Positions 23,659 through 32,074 of a stretch of 64,000 bases of DNA are shown one piece after another. Every line of letters starts with the position of its first letter. The first letter of the stretch is position 1. The stretch covers positions 1 through 64,000 of the forward strand of contig NZ_JACXIY010000027.1 of NCBI RefSeq assembly GCF_014705655.1, written 5' to 3'. This stretch comes from Paenibacillus arenilitoris. GTDB lineage: Bacteria > Bacillota > Bacilli > Paenibacillales > Paenibacillaceae. Both the position numbers and the translations under genes were made by a program. The notes beneath the pieces were generated by a model. That model searched no databases and had not been told where the DNA came from. It was given only the letters and a program-made list of their open reading frames with translations.

Positions 23659-25152
23659 TCATTTGAACGCCATCGCGGCTTTGACGGCTTTCTGCCAGCC
23701 CGCGTACAATCGGTCGCTTTCTTCCGCGGGGAGAACCGGCCGGAAGGCGCGGTCCAAATTCCAGTTGTCCGCGATGTCCTGGCGGTCCTTCCAGAAGCCG
23801 ACGGCAAGCCCCGCCAGAAAAGCGGCTCCCAGCGCCGTCGTTTCATTGACTAGCGGACGCTCGACGGACGCGCGAAGCAGGTCGGACTGGAATTGCATCA
23901 GGAAATCGTTGCGGACGACGCCGCCGTCTACGCGCAGGCACTTCAGCCTGAGCCCGGAATCGGCCTCCATCGCATCGAGCACGTCCTTGTTCTGATAGGC
24001 GATCGCCTCGAGCGTGGCGCGGACGAAATGCTCCTTCGTCGTCCCGCGGGTCAGCCCGAACACCGCGCCGCGCACGTCGCTGTCCCAATAAGGCGTGCCG
24101 AGGCCGACGAATGCCGGCACGACGTATACGCCTTCGGACGATGCGACTTGTGTGGCGTACGATTCACTATCCGCCGCGTGCTTAAGCAAGCGGAGCCCGT
24201 CGCGCAGCCACTGAACGGCCGAGCCCGCCACGAACACGCTGCCTTCCAGCGCGTATTCGACCTCGCCGCCGATGCCCCAGGCGATCGTCGTAAGCAGGCC
24301 ATGGGTCGACGCGATCGCTTCATTCCCGGTATTCATGAGCATGAAGCAGCCGGTGCCGTACGTGCTCTTCGCCATTCCCTTCTCGAAGCACGCCTGGCCG
24401 AACAAGGCTGCCTGCTGGTCGCCGGCAATGCCGGCGATCCGCGTCTGCCTGCCGAAGAAGTGATGCGACACGGTCGTCCCGTACACCTCCGAGGACGATC
24501 GCACTTCGGGGAGCATCGCGCGCGGGACGTCAAGGATGCGAAGCAGCTCCTCGTCCCAGCTAAGCTCGTGGATATTGTACAGCAGCGTTCTCGATGCGTT
24601 GGAGTAATCCGTTACATGCGCGCGCCCGCCGCTAAGCTTCCAGACGAGCCAGGTGTCGATCGTGCCGAACAGAAGCTCGCCGCGTTCGGCCTTATCCCTC
24701 GCGCCTTCGACATTGTCGAGCAGCCATTTGATTTTCGTGCCGGAGAAATAGGGGTCGATGAGCAGCCCCGTCTTTTGCCGGATTACCGCTTCGCGGCCGT
24801 CCCGCTTCAGCTCCTCGCATATTTCTGCGGATTGCCGGGATTGCCATACGAGCGCGCGATGGATCGGCTGTCCCGTATCCTTATCCCAGACTACCGTCGT
24901 TTCCCGCTGGTTCGTGATGCCGATCGCTTCGATCTGCTCGGGCCGGATGCCGCCCCGCGACAACGCTCCTGCGATGACGCCGAGGACGGATACCCAAATT
25001 TCGTTCGCGTCATGCTCGACCCAGCCCGGATTCGGATAATACTGCTTGATCTCCTGCTGGGCCGAGCAGACGATCCTTCCGCTCCGGTCGAAAATAATGG
25101 CCCGCGAGCTGGTTGTTCCTTGGTCGAGCGCCATCATGTATTGTTCCATCAT
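23659..25152 (-). CDS. glpK: glycerol kinase
   Basis: 497 residues. Phosphorylates glycerol with ATP in the cytoplasm. FGGY-family marks: MALDQGTTSSRAIIFD at the N-terminus, GITNQRETTVVWD near 78-90, and RVDGGVVRNDFLMQFQ in the C-terminal domain. His231 in HHFFG, just before AGDQQAALFGQ, matches the HPr-phosphorylated His of low-GC Gram-positive glycerol kinases, so PTS-dependent activation is expected. It overlaps the glpP end by 4 bp. No glpF facilitator is present beside it. Confidence 0.97.
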   Translation of the reverse strand: MMEQYMMALDQGTTSSRAIIFDRSGRIVCSAQQEIKQYYPNPGWVEHDANEIWVSVLGVIAGALSRGGIRPEQIEAIGITNQRETTVVWDKDTGQPIHRALVWQSRQSAEICEELKRDGREAVIRQKTGLLIDPYFSGTKIKWLLDNVEGARDKAERGELLFGTIDTWLVWKLSGGRAHVTDYSNASRTLLYNIHELSWDEELLRILDVPRAMLPEVRSSSEVYGTTVSHHFFGRQTRIAGIAGDQQAALFGQACFEKGMAKSTYGTGCFMLMNTGNEAIASTHGLLTTIAWGIGGEVEYALEGSVFVAGSAVQWLRDGLRLLKHAADSESYATQVASSEGVYVVPAFVGLGTPYWDSDVRGAVFGLTRGTTKEHFVRATLEAIAYQNKDVLDAMEADSGLRLKCLRVDGGVVRNDFLMQFQSDLLRASVERPLVNETTALGAAFLAGLAVGFWKDRQDIADNWNLDRAFRPVLPAEESDRLYAGWQKAVKAAMAFK

Positions 25153-25724
25153 CGCTTGGCCTCCTTCCCTTCATAGTGCCGCCATAGCTCCTTGTTGGAC
25201 GTCGTGACGGCCGACGCGCCCGCGCCGAACGCCCGCTCCACATCGTCCGCGGTGCGGATCAGGCCGCCTGCGAACACGGGGATGCCGGTCCGATCGCGCA
25301 CTTCCGCGATCATATGGGGAATGACGCCCGGCAGCACTTCGATATAATCGGGACGCGTCCTCTCCATCATGGCATAGCTCTTGTCGAGCGCTCCCGTATC
25401 GAGCAGGAACATGCGCTGTACCGCGAGCAGCCCGTTCTGCTTCGTCTTGGCGATAACGCCCGTCCGGGTGGACAACAGGCCGGCTGGCTGAATGATCTGG
25501 CACAAATATTCCGCCGCGTAGTCGTCGTTCTTCAAGCCTTCGATCAAATCCGCGTGGAGCAGCGGCTTCTTGCCCCGGGATTTCGCTAGATCGACGATCG
25601 GCTTCAGCTGGCTGAGATGGATGTCGAGGATCACGATATATTCGTACGACATCTCCATCAGCTTCTCGACGTCCTTTATCTTTCGGGCGGCAGGCAATAT
25701 AAGCTGGCTCATCGGTAAAGCCAT
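25149..25724 (-). CDS. glpP: GlpP, glycerol-responsive antiterminator
   Basis: 191 residues. Binds glycerol-3-phosphate and prevents termination in leaders of glp mRNAs. Typical GlpP pieces: ILPAARKIKDVEKLMEMSYEY, VILDIHLSQLKPIVDLAKSRGKK near 31-53, HADLIEGLKNDDYAAEYL, and IPVFAGGLIRTADDVERAFGAG near 150. It is promoter-proximal in a glpP-glpK unit whose own leader ends in a terminator, implying positive autoregulation. GGAGGCGG precedes the ATG. Confidence 0.95.
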   Translation of the reverse strand: MALPMSQLILPAARKIKDVEKLMEMSYEYIVILDIHLSQLKPIVDLAKSRGKKPLLHADLIEGLKNDDYAAEYLCQIIQPAGLLSTRTGVIAKTKQNGLLAVQRMFLLDTGALDKSYAMMERTRPDYIEVLPGVIPHMIAEVRDRTGIPVFAGGLIRTADDVERAFGAGASAVTTSNKELWRHYEGKEAKR

Positions 25725-25787
25725 GCGTCCGCCTCCTTCGCTTCGAAATAAATAGTCGGTGCATGATGCGATTACGCTCCTCCGGAC

Positions 25788-25839
25788 AAAAAAAGATCAT
25801 ACGAACAGCCCCGATAAATGGGATGGCATTCGTGTGATC
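25788..25839 (-). promoter_or_regulatory. glpP-glpK leader terminator
   Basis: GATCATACGAA (25795-25805) pairs with TTCGTGTGATC (25829-25839, one mismatch). On the minus strand the stem is followed by seven T (complement of 25788-25794). It sits between a strong promoter and glpP, 63 bp before the start, the layout of a GlpP-controlled attenuator. Confidence 0.8.
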
Positions 25840-25873
25840 TCCTTCTCTCCGTCACGCTTATTAACTTAGGTTC

Positions 25874-25902
25874 AATATAATGGGACGGGCGGGCAATGTC
25901 AA
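25874..25902 (-). promoter_or_regulatory. strong sigma-A promoter of glpP-glpK
   Basis: TTGACA (complement of 25897-25902), 17-bp spacer, TATATT (complement of 25874-25879): five or six of six matches in each element. Confidence 0.85.
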
Positions 25903-25935
25903 TACAGTCGCCCAAAATAATCGGGAACCGGGCAG

Positions 25936-27159
25936 CTACGCCCCGATTCCCGCCTGCCGCGCTTTCATGGCGCGGTTCACGCTTTCGGAACCGAACAACA
26001 TGGACAAAATAAACAGAATGACGACCGCCGGGAACCATGCGACGCTTGTCCCCGAGGCGATGACGCCGAACAGCGGAGGCAATACCGTCGTTCCCGTATA
26101 CGCGACGGCCATCTGGTAGCCCATAAGCTTGGCCGATTGGTCTTTGCCGAACCGGGCAGGCGTCTCGTGAAGCAAGCACGGATAGATTGGCGCCAGCCCG
26201 AGGCCGATCAGCATAAATCCCGTCAGCGTCAGCGCGCCCGGCAGCGGGAACAGCACGATGAGCCCGCCCGCAAGCGCGAAGAGCTGGCCGATCAAGATCA
26301 GCGCGCGGTTGCTGACCGTAAGCGTCACGAATCCGGCAATGAACCTGCCGAGCGTGATGCCGCCGTAATAGAGGGATATCCAGGTCGCCGCCGTTTCGGC
26401 GGATAGGTGGCGCGCGCCGACCAGGAAGCTTGCTCCCCACAAGCCGACCGTCGATTCCGCGCCGCAATAAAATAAGAAGGCGAGCATCGTAACCTTGGCG
26501 CCTTTCATTCGAAGCGGATGCCGGCCGTCATTCGCGGGCTCCCGTCGACCCTGTTCGCCGTCAGACCCGGACTCCGCCGGAACCTGCTCCCCGGCCGAAT
26601 GATGCAGCGCGGCGACGCGCTTCCATAGCGGGAGCGTAACGAACAGCAGGACGACAAGGCCGAACTGTATGAGCGCAACCGTCATATACCCGCTCCGCCA
26701 CGATTGATCGCCTGCGATGTGAGCGGACATAATGATCGGCCCGAGCGTCGCGCCAACGCCCCAGAAGCAATGCAGCCAGCTCATGTGATGCGCCTTGTAG
26801 TGGGCTGCCACGTAATGATTAAGTCCCGCGTCAACGGCTCCCCCGCCTAGGCCGAGCGGAATCGCGAGAGCGATCAGCCATAACAAGGACGGCGCCAAGG
26901 AAAACCCGAGCAGTGCCCCGGCCGTCATCAAGCAGCTGACAAGCGTCAGCTTGCCCGTGCCGAGCTTGCGGATGACGCTTCCGCTAAGCAGGCTGGATAC
27001 GATCGTCCCTCCCGCGATAACCATGGACAGCAGTCCCGCCGATTCGAACGGGGCCCCGATCTCGGGCTGCATGACCGGCCAGGCGACGCCAAGCAGCGAG
27101 TCCGGAATTCCCAGGCTAATAAAAGCAAGATAAATGATGAGAAGAAAAAATGTCGCCAT
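25936..27159 (-). CDS. major facilitator superfamily transporter, sugar type
   Basis: 407 residues, about twelve hydrophobic helices with a charged loop at about 190-220 between halves. The N-terminal half has GIPDSLLGVAWPVM and LGLGGGAVDAGLNHYVAAHY, which recall the FucP/YfkF-like group. AAGGAA precedes the ATG, 32 bp after the ROK repressor stop. Co-transcription with a ROK regulator suggests sugar or amino-sugar uptake controlled by that sugar. The substrate cannot be told. Confidence 0.88.
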   Translation of the reverse strand: MATFFLLIIYLAFISLGIPDSLLGVAWPVMQPEIGAPFESAGLLSMVIAGGTIVSSLLSGSVIRKLGTGKLTLVSCLMTAGALLGFSLAPSLLWLIALAIPLGLGGGAVDAGLNHYVAAHYKAHHMSWLHCFWGVGATLGPIIMSAHIAGDQSWRSGYMTVALIQFGLVVLLFVTLPLWKRVAALHHSAGEQVPAESGSDGEQGRREPANDGRHPLRMKGAKVTMLAFLFYCGAESTVGLWGASFLVGARHLSAETAATWISLYYGGITLGRFIAGFVTLTVSNRALILIGQLFALAGGLIVLFPLPGALTLTGFMLIGLGLAPIYPCLLHETPARFGKDQSAKLMGYQMAVAYTGTTVLPPLFGVIASGTSVAWFPAVVILFILSMLFGSESVNRAMKARQAGIGA

Positions 27160-27191
27160 TTCGATGTTCCTTTCTAGCCGCAGGTTCCTCG

Positions 27192-28223
27192 TTATCTTTT
27201 TTCAACCAGCTGAAGCGAGTAGGTCAAACTTTCCAACGTTACCGAAATCAATCCGTTTACATATTCTTGCCGGGTATCTTTTTGGATGAACAGCTCCGGC
27301 ATGTGCGCCTTCGGAATCTCCTTCATCGTTTCTTCGCTTACCATTTGAAGGAGGTCCGGTCTTAACAGATCGCCGGTCAGCGCGATGGCTGCCGGGTTCA
27401 GAATCGCGATCACCGAGACGAGCGTCTTGACGACCAGCGGCACGAAACCGTCGCCCCCGCTCCGCAGCAGCTTCAATTGCTCCTCTCGCGACATCCCGAA
27501 CGGAAGATAGGACACCTCGCCGCCGAAATTCGTCGTCCCGTTCAAAATCCGTCCGTCCACGATAAAGCCCGCGCCGGGGTAATGATCTTTCGGAAACGTG
27601 ACGACGGCGAACGTTTTTTGTTCCTCGAAGTTTTGCCCGGTGTAGAAGCCGTACACCGTCAAGTTCATGTCGTTGTCGATCGTAATTTCGACCCCGTAAC
27701 GCTCCTTGAGCCGCGGTCCGAGCGGCTTGCCGGCAAGCGCGGCCACGTCGCAAATCCCGATGCTGCCGCCCTGTACGACGCCGGGAATGCCGATGCCGAT
27801 CGCCTTCACGCTGCTATGCTGCTCCACGACGGCGTCGAGAAGCCCGTATATCGTGCCTTCATCGATGCTATCGAAGAACAGCGTCTTCTCTTCCGCGACT
27901 TCGCCGATCAGATTCGCGACGGCATACGCAATCGAATGGATGCCGCCTTCCGTTCGGATGAATAAGCAGGCGACGCAGCCATAATCCGCGTTGAACCTGT
28001 ACAGTTTGGCCGGGCGTCCGCCGCTTGTCTCCTCGGGATCCGATTCCGTGACCTCGCCTGTCCGGAGCAGCTCGTTTAAGATCGTGCCGCATGTAGCCAC
28101 GCTGAGACCGGTCAATCGGGCTATGGACGCTTTCGTGCCGACTCCGATTGATTTGAGCGTGTTTTTCACCAACTCCACGTTCATCTTTTTCAGCTGTACC
28201 GTATTGTGCGACACGGGCTGCAT
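27192..28223 (-). CDS. ROK-family transcriptional repressor
   Basis: 343 residues. The N-terminal helix-turn-helix is at about 25-75 (TKASIARLTGLSVATCGTIL, then GEVTESDPEETSGGRPAKLY), typical of XylR/NagC-like repressors. A ROK sugar-binding domain follows: AIGIGIPGVVQGG near 140, ITIDNDMNLTVYGFY near 180, AGFIVDGRILNGTTNFGGEV near 220. The ATG at 28221-28223 is 9 nt after AGAGGTG; a TTG at 28244 has no site. It likely represses its own operon with the MFS gene through the dyad at 28243-28261. Confidence 0.9.
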   Translation of the reverse strand: MQPVSHNTVQLKKMNVELVKNTLKSIGVGTKASIARLTGLSVATCGTILNELLRTGEVTESDPEETSGGRPAKLYRFNADYGCVACLFIRTEGGIHSIAYAVANLIGEVAEEKTLFFDSIDEGTIYGLLDAVVEQHSSVKAIGIGIPGVVQGGSIGICDVAALAGKPLGPRLKERYGVEITIDNDMNLTVYGFYTGQNFEEQKTFAVVTFPKDHYPGAGFIVDGRILNGTTNFGGEVSYLPFGMSREEQLKLLRSGGDGFVPLVVKTLVSVIAILNPAAIALTGDLLRPDLLQMVSEETMKEIPKAHMPELFIQKDTRQEYVNGLISVTLESLTYSLQLVEKR

Positions 28224-28242
28224 GGGATGGCTCACCTCTTTC

Positions 28243-28261
28243 AATACTTATTAAAAGTATT
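28243..28261 (-). promoter_or_regulatory. AT-rich dyad and -10 region upstream of the ROK gene
   Basis: AATACTT (28243-28249) and AAGTATT (28255-28261) flank ATTAA. On the minus strand a TATAAT-type -10 directly adjoins the dyad. Position and composition fit a ROK operator. Confidence 0.5.
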
Positions 28262-28343
28262 ATAATAACAGTTCTAATATACCGATTATAGGTGCGGCTT
28301 TAGCCAAAGTCAATCGCGCATATCATGAGAACCGCCAGATAAA

Positions 28344-28369
28344 ACAAAAAACGCCCGGTCGGGGCGTTT
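28344..28369 (-). terminator. terminator with no gene directly upstream
   Basis: AAACGCCC pairs with GGGCGTTT. On the minus strand six T follow (complement of 28346-28351). The nearest minus-strand gene upstream is metE, which already has its own terminator at 28588-28626, so this second one may end a short transcript from 28370-28587 or insulate the ROK operon. Confidence 0.65.
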
Positions 28370-28375
28370 CCGTCG

Positions 28376-28587
28376 GCTGCGGCACTGTTTCGATTCCTAA
28401 CGGACACCGTTGCCGTTATTCGACCGGGATTGCGCTTTTGAGAAATGTAACGGACCTGAGCGACCTTATTCCCCTATTTGAGGCGATAAATCGGTTATTT
28501 CGTACCAATAGCGTTTCTGTCGTCCGTTACAATTAAAAAAGTGTCCGTTTCATCGAAATAAGAGCGCTCAGGTCCGTCCGACCTGAC
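28376..28587. repeat. gene-free intergenic DNA with nested inverted repeats
   Basis: No supported gene. TGTAACGGAC (28446-28455) and GTCCGTTACA (28529-28538) are perfect inverse copies. CGGACCTGAGCG near 28451 recurs inverted as CGCTCAGGTCCG near 28565, each continuing into CTTATT/AATAAG. Four ACGGAC cores occur. This resembles a dispersed intergenic element; ATAAGAGCG is shared with the 8.6-8.7 kb stretch. Confidence 0.55.
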
Positions 28588-28626
28588 AAAAAAAGGCTTG
28601 CAAAGTCCGGTTAGACTTTGCAAGCC
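28588..28626 (-). terminator. terminator of metE
   Basis: GGCTTGCAAAGTC pairs perfectly with GACTTTGCAAGCC (28595-28626). On the minus strand seven T follow. It lies 15 bp past the metE stop. Confidence 0.92.
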
Positions 28627-28641
28627 TCGATTCAGAGGCGA

Positions 28642-30930
28642 TTACGCCTCCGCCGCATGCTTCGCGCGGGCGATCCGCGTCGCTTCGACCATGTTGCGAA
28701 GCGAGGCGACCGTCTCCTCGGCGCCGCGCGTCTTCAAGCCGCAGTCCGGGTTGATCCAGAACAGCTTCGGATCCAGCACGCGCAGGGCGCGGTCGATCAT
28801 GCCCGTCATCTCTTCGACCCCCGGCACGCGCGGGCTGTGAATGTCGTAGACGCCGAGGCCGATGCCCAGCTTGTACGTATTCTCCTCGAAGCTGTGAATC
28901 AGCTCGCCGTGGCTCCGGGACGTCTCGATCGAGATGACGTCCGCGTCCATCGCTTCGATCGAATCGATCATGTCATGGAATTCGCAATAGCACATATGCG
29001 TATGAATTTGCGTCGCGTCCTGCACCGTGCACGTGGTCAAGCGGAACGCTTTGACCGCCCAGGCCAGATACGCCGCTTGCTCCTCCTCCTTGAGGGGCAG
29101 TCCTTCGCGAACCGCCGGCTCGTCGACCTGAATCATGCCGATGCCTGCAGCCTCGAGCGCCTCGACCTCCTGCCGGAGCGCATAGGCCAGCTGATAAGCG
29201 ATTTGCTCGCGCGGAATGTCGTCGCGGACGAACGACCAGTTCATGATCGTAATCGGACCGGTCAGCATCCCTTTGACCGGCTTGCCGGTCTTCGACTGGG
29301 CATACTTCGTTTCCTCGACGGTCATCGCTCCCTCGAACGCGACGTCCCCGTAAATGATCGGCGGCTTCACGCAGCGGGAACCGTACGACTGTACCCATCC
29401 GTACTGCGTAAAGGCAAAGCCCGCTAGCTTCTCGCCGAAAAATTCGACCATGTCCGTCCGCTCGAATTCGCCGTGCACGAGCACATCGATACCGATCTCC
29501 TCCTGCAGGTTGATCCAAGTATCGATTTGATCCCGGATGAAGCCGGCATACCGATCAATGCTCCATTCTCCCTTGCGCCACAGCTGACGGGCTTTGCGAA
29601 CGTCCGCCGACTGCGGGAAGCTGCCGATCGTCGTCGTCGGAAAGATCGGCAAGTTCCATTTGTTCTGCTGCGCAACGTAACGCTCGGCAAAAGGCTTGCT
29701 GCGGACGGCATCCTTCGCGCTTACCTCGGCGACGGCAAGCTGCACGTTCGCGCGATTGCGATCGTCCGATTGCTTAAGCGCTTGAAGCGCCCGCTCGCAT
29801 GCCGCAAGCTCCGCTTGGATGGCCGATTTGCCCGAAGCGGCGGCTTTCGCGAGCAGCACCAGTTCGTCAAGCTTCTCGTCCGCGAAAGCGAGCGCGTCCT
29901 TCAGCTCGGCTTGGAGCTTGCTTTCGTTCTTCGCCGTGACCGGCACATGAAGAAGACTGCACGACGATTGCACGATGAGCCGCTCGGCCGGTACGAGCTC
30001 GTTCAATTCGTCAAGCAGCGCCAGCTTGTCGCCAAGCGATGCTTTCCAAATGCCGCGGCCGTCGATAACGCCTGCACCGAGCGCCTTATCCTCAGGGAAG
30101 CCGAATTTCTTGACCGACGCCAGGTTTCCGGATAAGCCGTGTACGAAATCGAGCCCGATCCCTTGGACCGGCAGCCCTACGACGTCCTCGTAGTTGCCGA
30201 TCGATTCGAAGTACGTTTGCAGCATGAGGTTAACATTTGGAGCGGCGTCGGCGAACGTCGCGTAGACGGTTTGGAGCCGCCGAACGTCGTCTTCGCCCAG
30301 TTTCGTCACGAGGATCGGCTCGTCGAATTGCACCCACTGCACGCCTTCCGATTCCAGCTCCTTCAGAATCTGCACGTAGAGCGGCAGAAGGCGGTCCAGC
30401 CACGCATCGGTCTCCGCCGGACGATATCCTTTGGACAGCTTGAGGAAGGTAAGCGGCCCTACGATAACCGGCTTGCCTTCGATGCCGAGCGCCTCCTTCG
30501 CTTCCCGATACGCCGCAAGCGGCTTGTTCTCGGTAACCGCAGGCGCGGCGCCGTCGAGCTCGGGCACGATATAGTGATAGTTCGTGTTGAACCACTTGGT
30601 CATCTCGCTTGCCGCGGCGTCCTTTGTCCCGCGCGCGACCCCGTAATACACCGACAGCGGAACCGGGCCGTCCTCGTAGGCGAACCGCTTCGGAATAATG
30701 CCGAACATCGCCGCCGTGTCCAGCACGTGGTCGTAATAACTGAAATCGTTGACCGGAATGATCCCGATTCCCTTCTCCCGCTGTTTGCGCAAATGATCGA
30801 GCCGGATCCCGCGCAAGCGTTCGTGGAACGCGTCCTCCTCGAGCTTGCCCGACCAGAACGCCTCGAGCGCCTTCTTCCATTCGCGGTCCGCGCCGATGCG
30901 CGGGTAACCTAGCACACTGCTTTTAACCAT
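28642..30930 (-). CDS. metE: cobalamin-independent methionine synthase
   Basis: 762 residues, full length. Transfers methyl from 5-methyltetrahydropteroyl-triglutamate to homocysteine. The N-terminal half starts SSVLGYPRIGADREWKKALE. The C-terminal catalytic half starts near 425 (LPIFPTTTIGSFPQS). Zinc ligands are visible in THMCYCEFHD near 645 (His, Cys), the following ISIETSRS Glu region, and the last Cys in WINPDCGLKTRG near 728. A TAGGAG site precedes the ATG. Upstream is a large dyad plus a LysR-type gene; no S-box or T-box leader is apparent, so control is probably by that regulator. Confidence 0.97.
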   Translation of the reverse strand: MVKSSVLGYPRIGADREWKKALEAFWSGKLEEDAFHERLRGIRLDHLRKQREKGIGIIPVNDFSYYDHVLDTAAMFGIIPKRFAYEDGPVPLSVYYGVARGTKDAAASEMTKWFNTNYHYIVPELDGAAPAVTENKPLAAYREAKEALGIEGKPVIVGPLTFLKLSKGYRPAETDAWLDRLLPLYVQILKELESEGVQWVQFDEPILVTKLGEDDVRRLQTVYATFADAAPNVNLMLQTYFESIGNYEDVVGLPVQGIGLDFVHGLSGNLASVKKFGFPEDKALGAGVIDGRGIWKASLGDKLALLDELNELVPAERLIVQSSCSLLHVPVTAKNESKLQAELKDALAFADEKLDELVLLAKAAASGKSAIQAELAACERALQALKQSDDRNRANVQLAVAEVSAKDAVRSKPFAERYVAQQNKWNLPIFPTTTIGSFPQSADVRKARQLWRKGEWSIDRYAGFIRDQIDTWINLQEEIGIDVLVHGEFERTDMVEFFGEKLAGFAFTQYGWVQSYGSRCVKPPIIYGDVAFEGAMTVEETKYAQSKTGKPVKGMLTGPITIMNWSFVRDDIPREQIAYQLAYALRQEVEALEAAGIGMIQVDEPAVREGLPLKEEEQAAYLAWAVKAFRLTTCTVQDATQIHTHMCYCEFHDMIDSIEAMDADVISIETSRSHGELIHSFEENTYKLGIGLGVYDIHSPRVPGVEEMTGMIDRALRVLDPKLFWINPDCGLKTRGAEETVASLRNMVEATRIARAKHAAEA

Positions 30931-30962
30931 CCTGCAACACTCCTATACGAATTGTTACAAGA

Positions 30963-31013
30963 AAGATAGCATGGATTTCTGGATATAGTGTAACTGAATT
31001 AAACTATATCCAG
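30963..31013 (-). promoter_or_regulatory. metE promoter with LysR-type operator
   Basis: CTGGATATAGT (30979-30989) and its exact reverse complement (31003-31013) are 13 bp apart. An extended -10, TGC-TATCTT, lies just downstream (TATCTT is the complement of 30963-30968), so the dyad is centred near -40, where LysR activators bind. The half-site TATAGT/ACTATA recalls the MET-box of streptococcal MtaR, but the spacing here is wider. Confidence 0.65.
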
Positions 31014-31040
31014 TCATAGCCTGCGGCTATACCGGAGATA

Positions 31041-31943
31041 CTACCGGGCGATGGCGCGCTCCAGCGATTCGATATAGGCCGCGCCGAGCTTCGATAAAGT
31101 GCTGTTCTTATGGGAAATCCAGCCGACGTTGATCGTCTCCTCGCAGTCCAGCGGAACGGGGATGATCTCGTTGCCGTTCAGATCGGCGCTCAGCACGCCG
31201 GTCGATATCGTATAGCCGTTAAGTCCGATCAATAGGTTGAAGAGCGTCGCCCGATCGTTGACGCGGATGCTTTTTTTATGCGACAGCGTGCTCAGAATTT
31301 CCTCCGAGAAGTGAAACGAATTGTATTCGCCTTGGTCGAAGGACAAATAAGGATAATCCTGCAAATCGTCAATGGTCACGATCGATTGCTTGGCGAGCGG
31401 ATTTTTGACGCTGATGAAAATATGCGGCTTCGCCGTAAACAAGCTGTTGAACTGCAAATTCGCGGACTTGAGCAGCTTGTTGATCACCTTCCCGTTGAAC
31501 TCGTTCACGTACAGGATGCCGATTTCGCTTCGCAAGCTTTTGACGTCCTCGATAATTTCATAGGTTTTCGTCTCGCGCAGCATCAGCTCGTATTCGTCCT
31601 GGCCATGCTCGTTGACCAGACTGACGAATGCGTTGACCGCGAACGCGTAATGCTGGGTCGACACCGAAAAGTGCTGAGGCGACGGCTTGGCGTTCAAATA
31701 CCGGCTCTCCAGCAGCTCCGCCTGTTCGACCACCTGTCTCGCGTAGCTTAAAAACTCCACCCCCTCCTTGGATAAGGAAATGCCCTTGTTCGATCGTTCG
31801 AATATCGCCAGCTGGAGCTCGTTCTCCAAATCCTTAATCGCGTTCGACAGGCTCGGCTGCGAAATGAACAGCCGCTTGGCCGCCTCGTTGATCGAGCCTC
31901 GGGTCGCCACCTCGATAACGTATTTTAATTGCTGCAAGGTCAA
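31041..31943 (-). CDS. LysR-family regulator beside metE
   Basis: 300 residues from a TTG start at 31941-31943, which lies 7 nt after AAGGGGGG; the ATG at 32003 lacks a site. Helix-turn-helix: SINEAAKRLFISQPSLSNAI near 16-35. The effector domain begins near 90 with FSVSTQHYAFAVNAFV. That segment reminds me of the MtaR/CmbR (methionine/cysteine) branch of LysR proteins. Placed just upstream of metE on the same strand, it is a good candidate methionine-pathway regulator. The family is certain, the role inferred. Confidence 0.88.
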   Translation of the reverse strand: MTLQQLKYVIEVATRGSINEAAKRLFISQPSLSNAIKDLENELQLAIFERSNKGISLSKEGVEFLSYARQVVEQAELLESRYLNAKPSPQHFSVSTQHYAFAVNAFVSLVNEHGQDEYELMLRETKTYEIIEDVKSLRSEIGILYVNEFNGKVINKLLKSANLQFNSLFTAKPHIFISVKNPLAKQSIVTIDDLQDYPYLSFDQGEYNSFHFSEEILSTLSHKKSIRVNDRATLFNLLIGLNGYTISTGVLSADLNGNEIIPVPLDCEETINVGWISHKNSTLSKLGAAYIESLERAIAR

Positions 31944-32000
31944 GATGAAGCCCCCCCTTATGAACCGTTCCGTTCTATGATCCATTATACCTCGAATCGA

Positions 32001-32040
32001 CAATAAGCCCAGTTCCCGTCGATCGGACGAGAACCGGGCT
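32001..32040 (-). terminator. terminator downstream of the GIY-YIG-like gene
   Basis: AGCCC-A-GTTC-C-CGTC pairs with GACG-A-GAAC-C-GGGCT (two mismatches) around GATCG. On the minus strand a TTATTG tail follows. It lies between the 32075 gene and the LysR start. Confidence 0.6.
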
Positions 32041-32074
32041 GCCGGTCAGAGAGCGGCTAATTCGCGGCATGCCG

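Noticed and set aside
23893..25176. 427-codon plus-strand ORF across glpK
   Set aside because: Antisense shadow; glpK on the other strand is complete and carries all family motifs.
31003..31013. MET-box identical to the streptococcal MtaR site
   Set aside because: Half-sites resemble it, but the spacing (13 versus 5 bp between TATAGT and ACTATA) does not fit; kept only as a LysR-type dyad.
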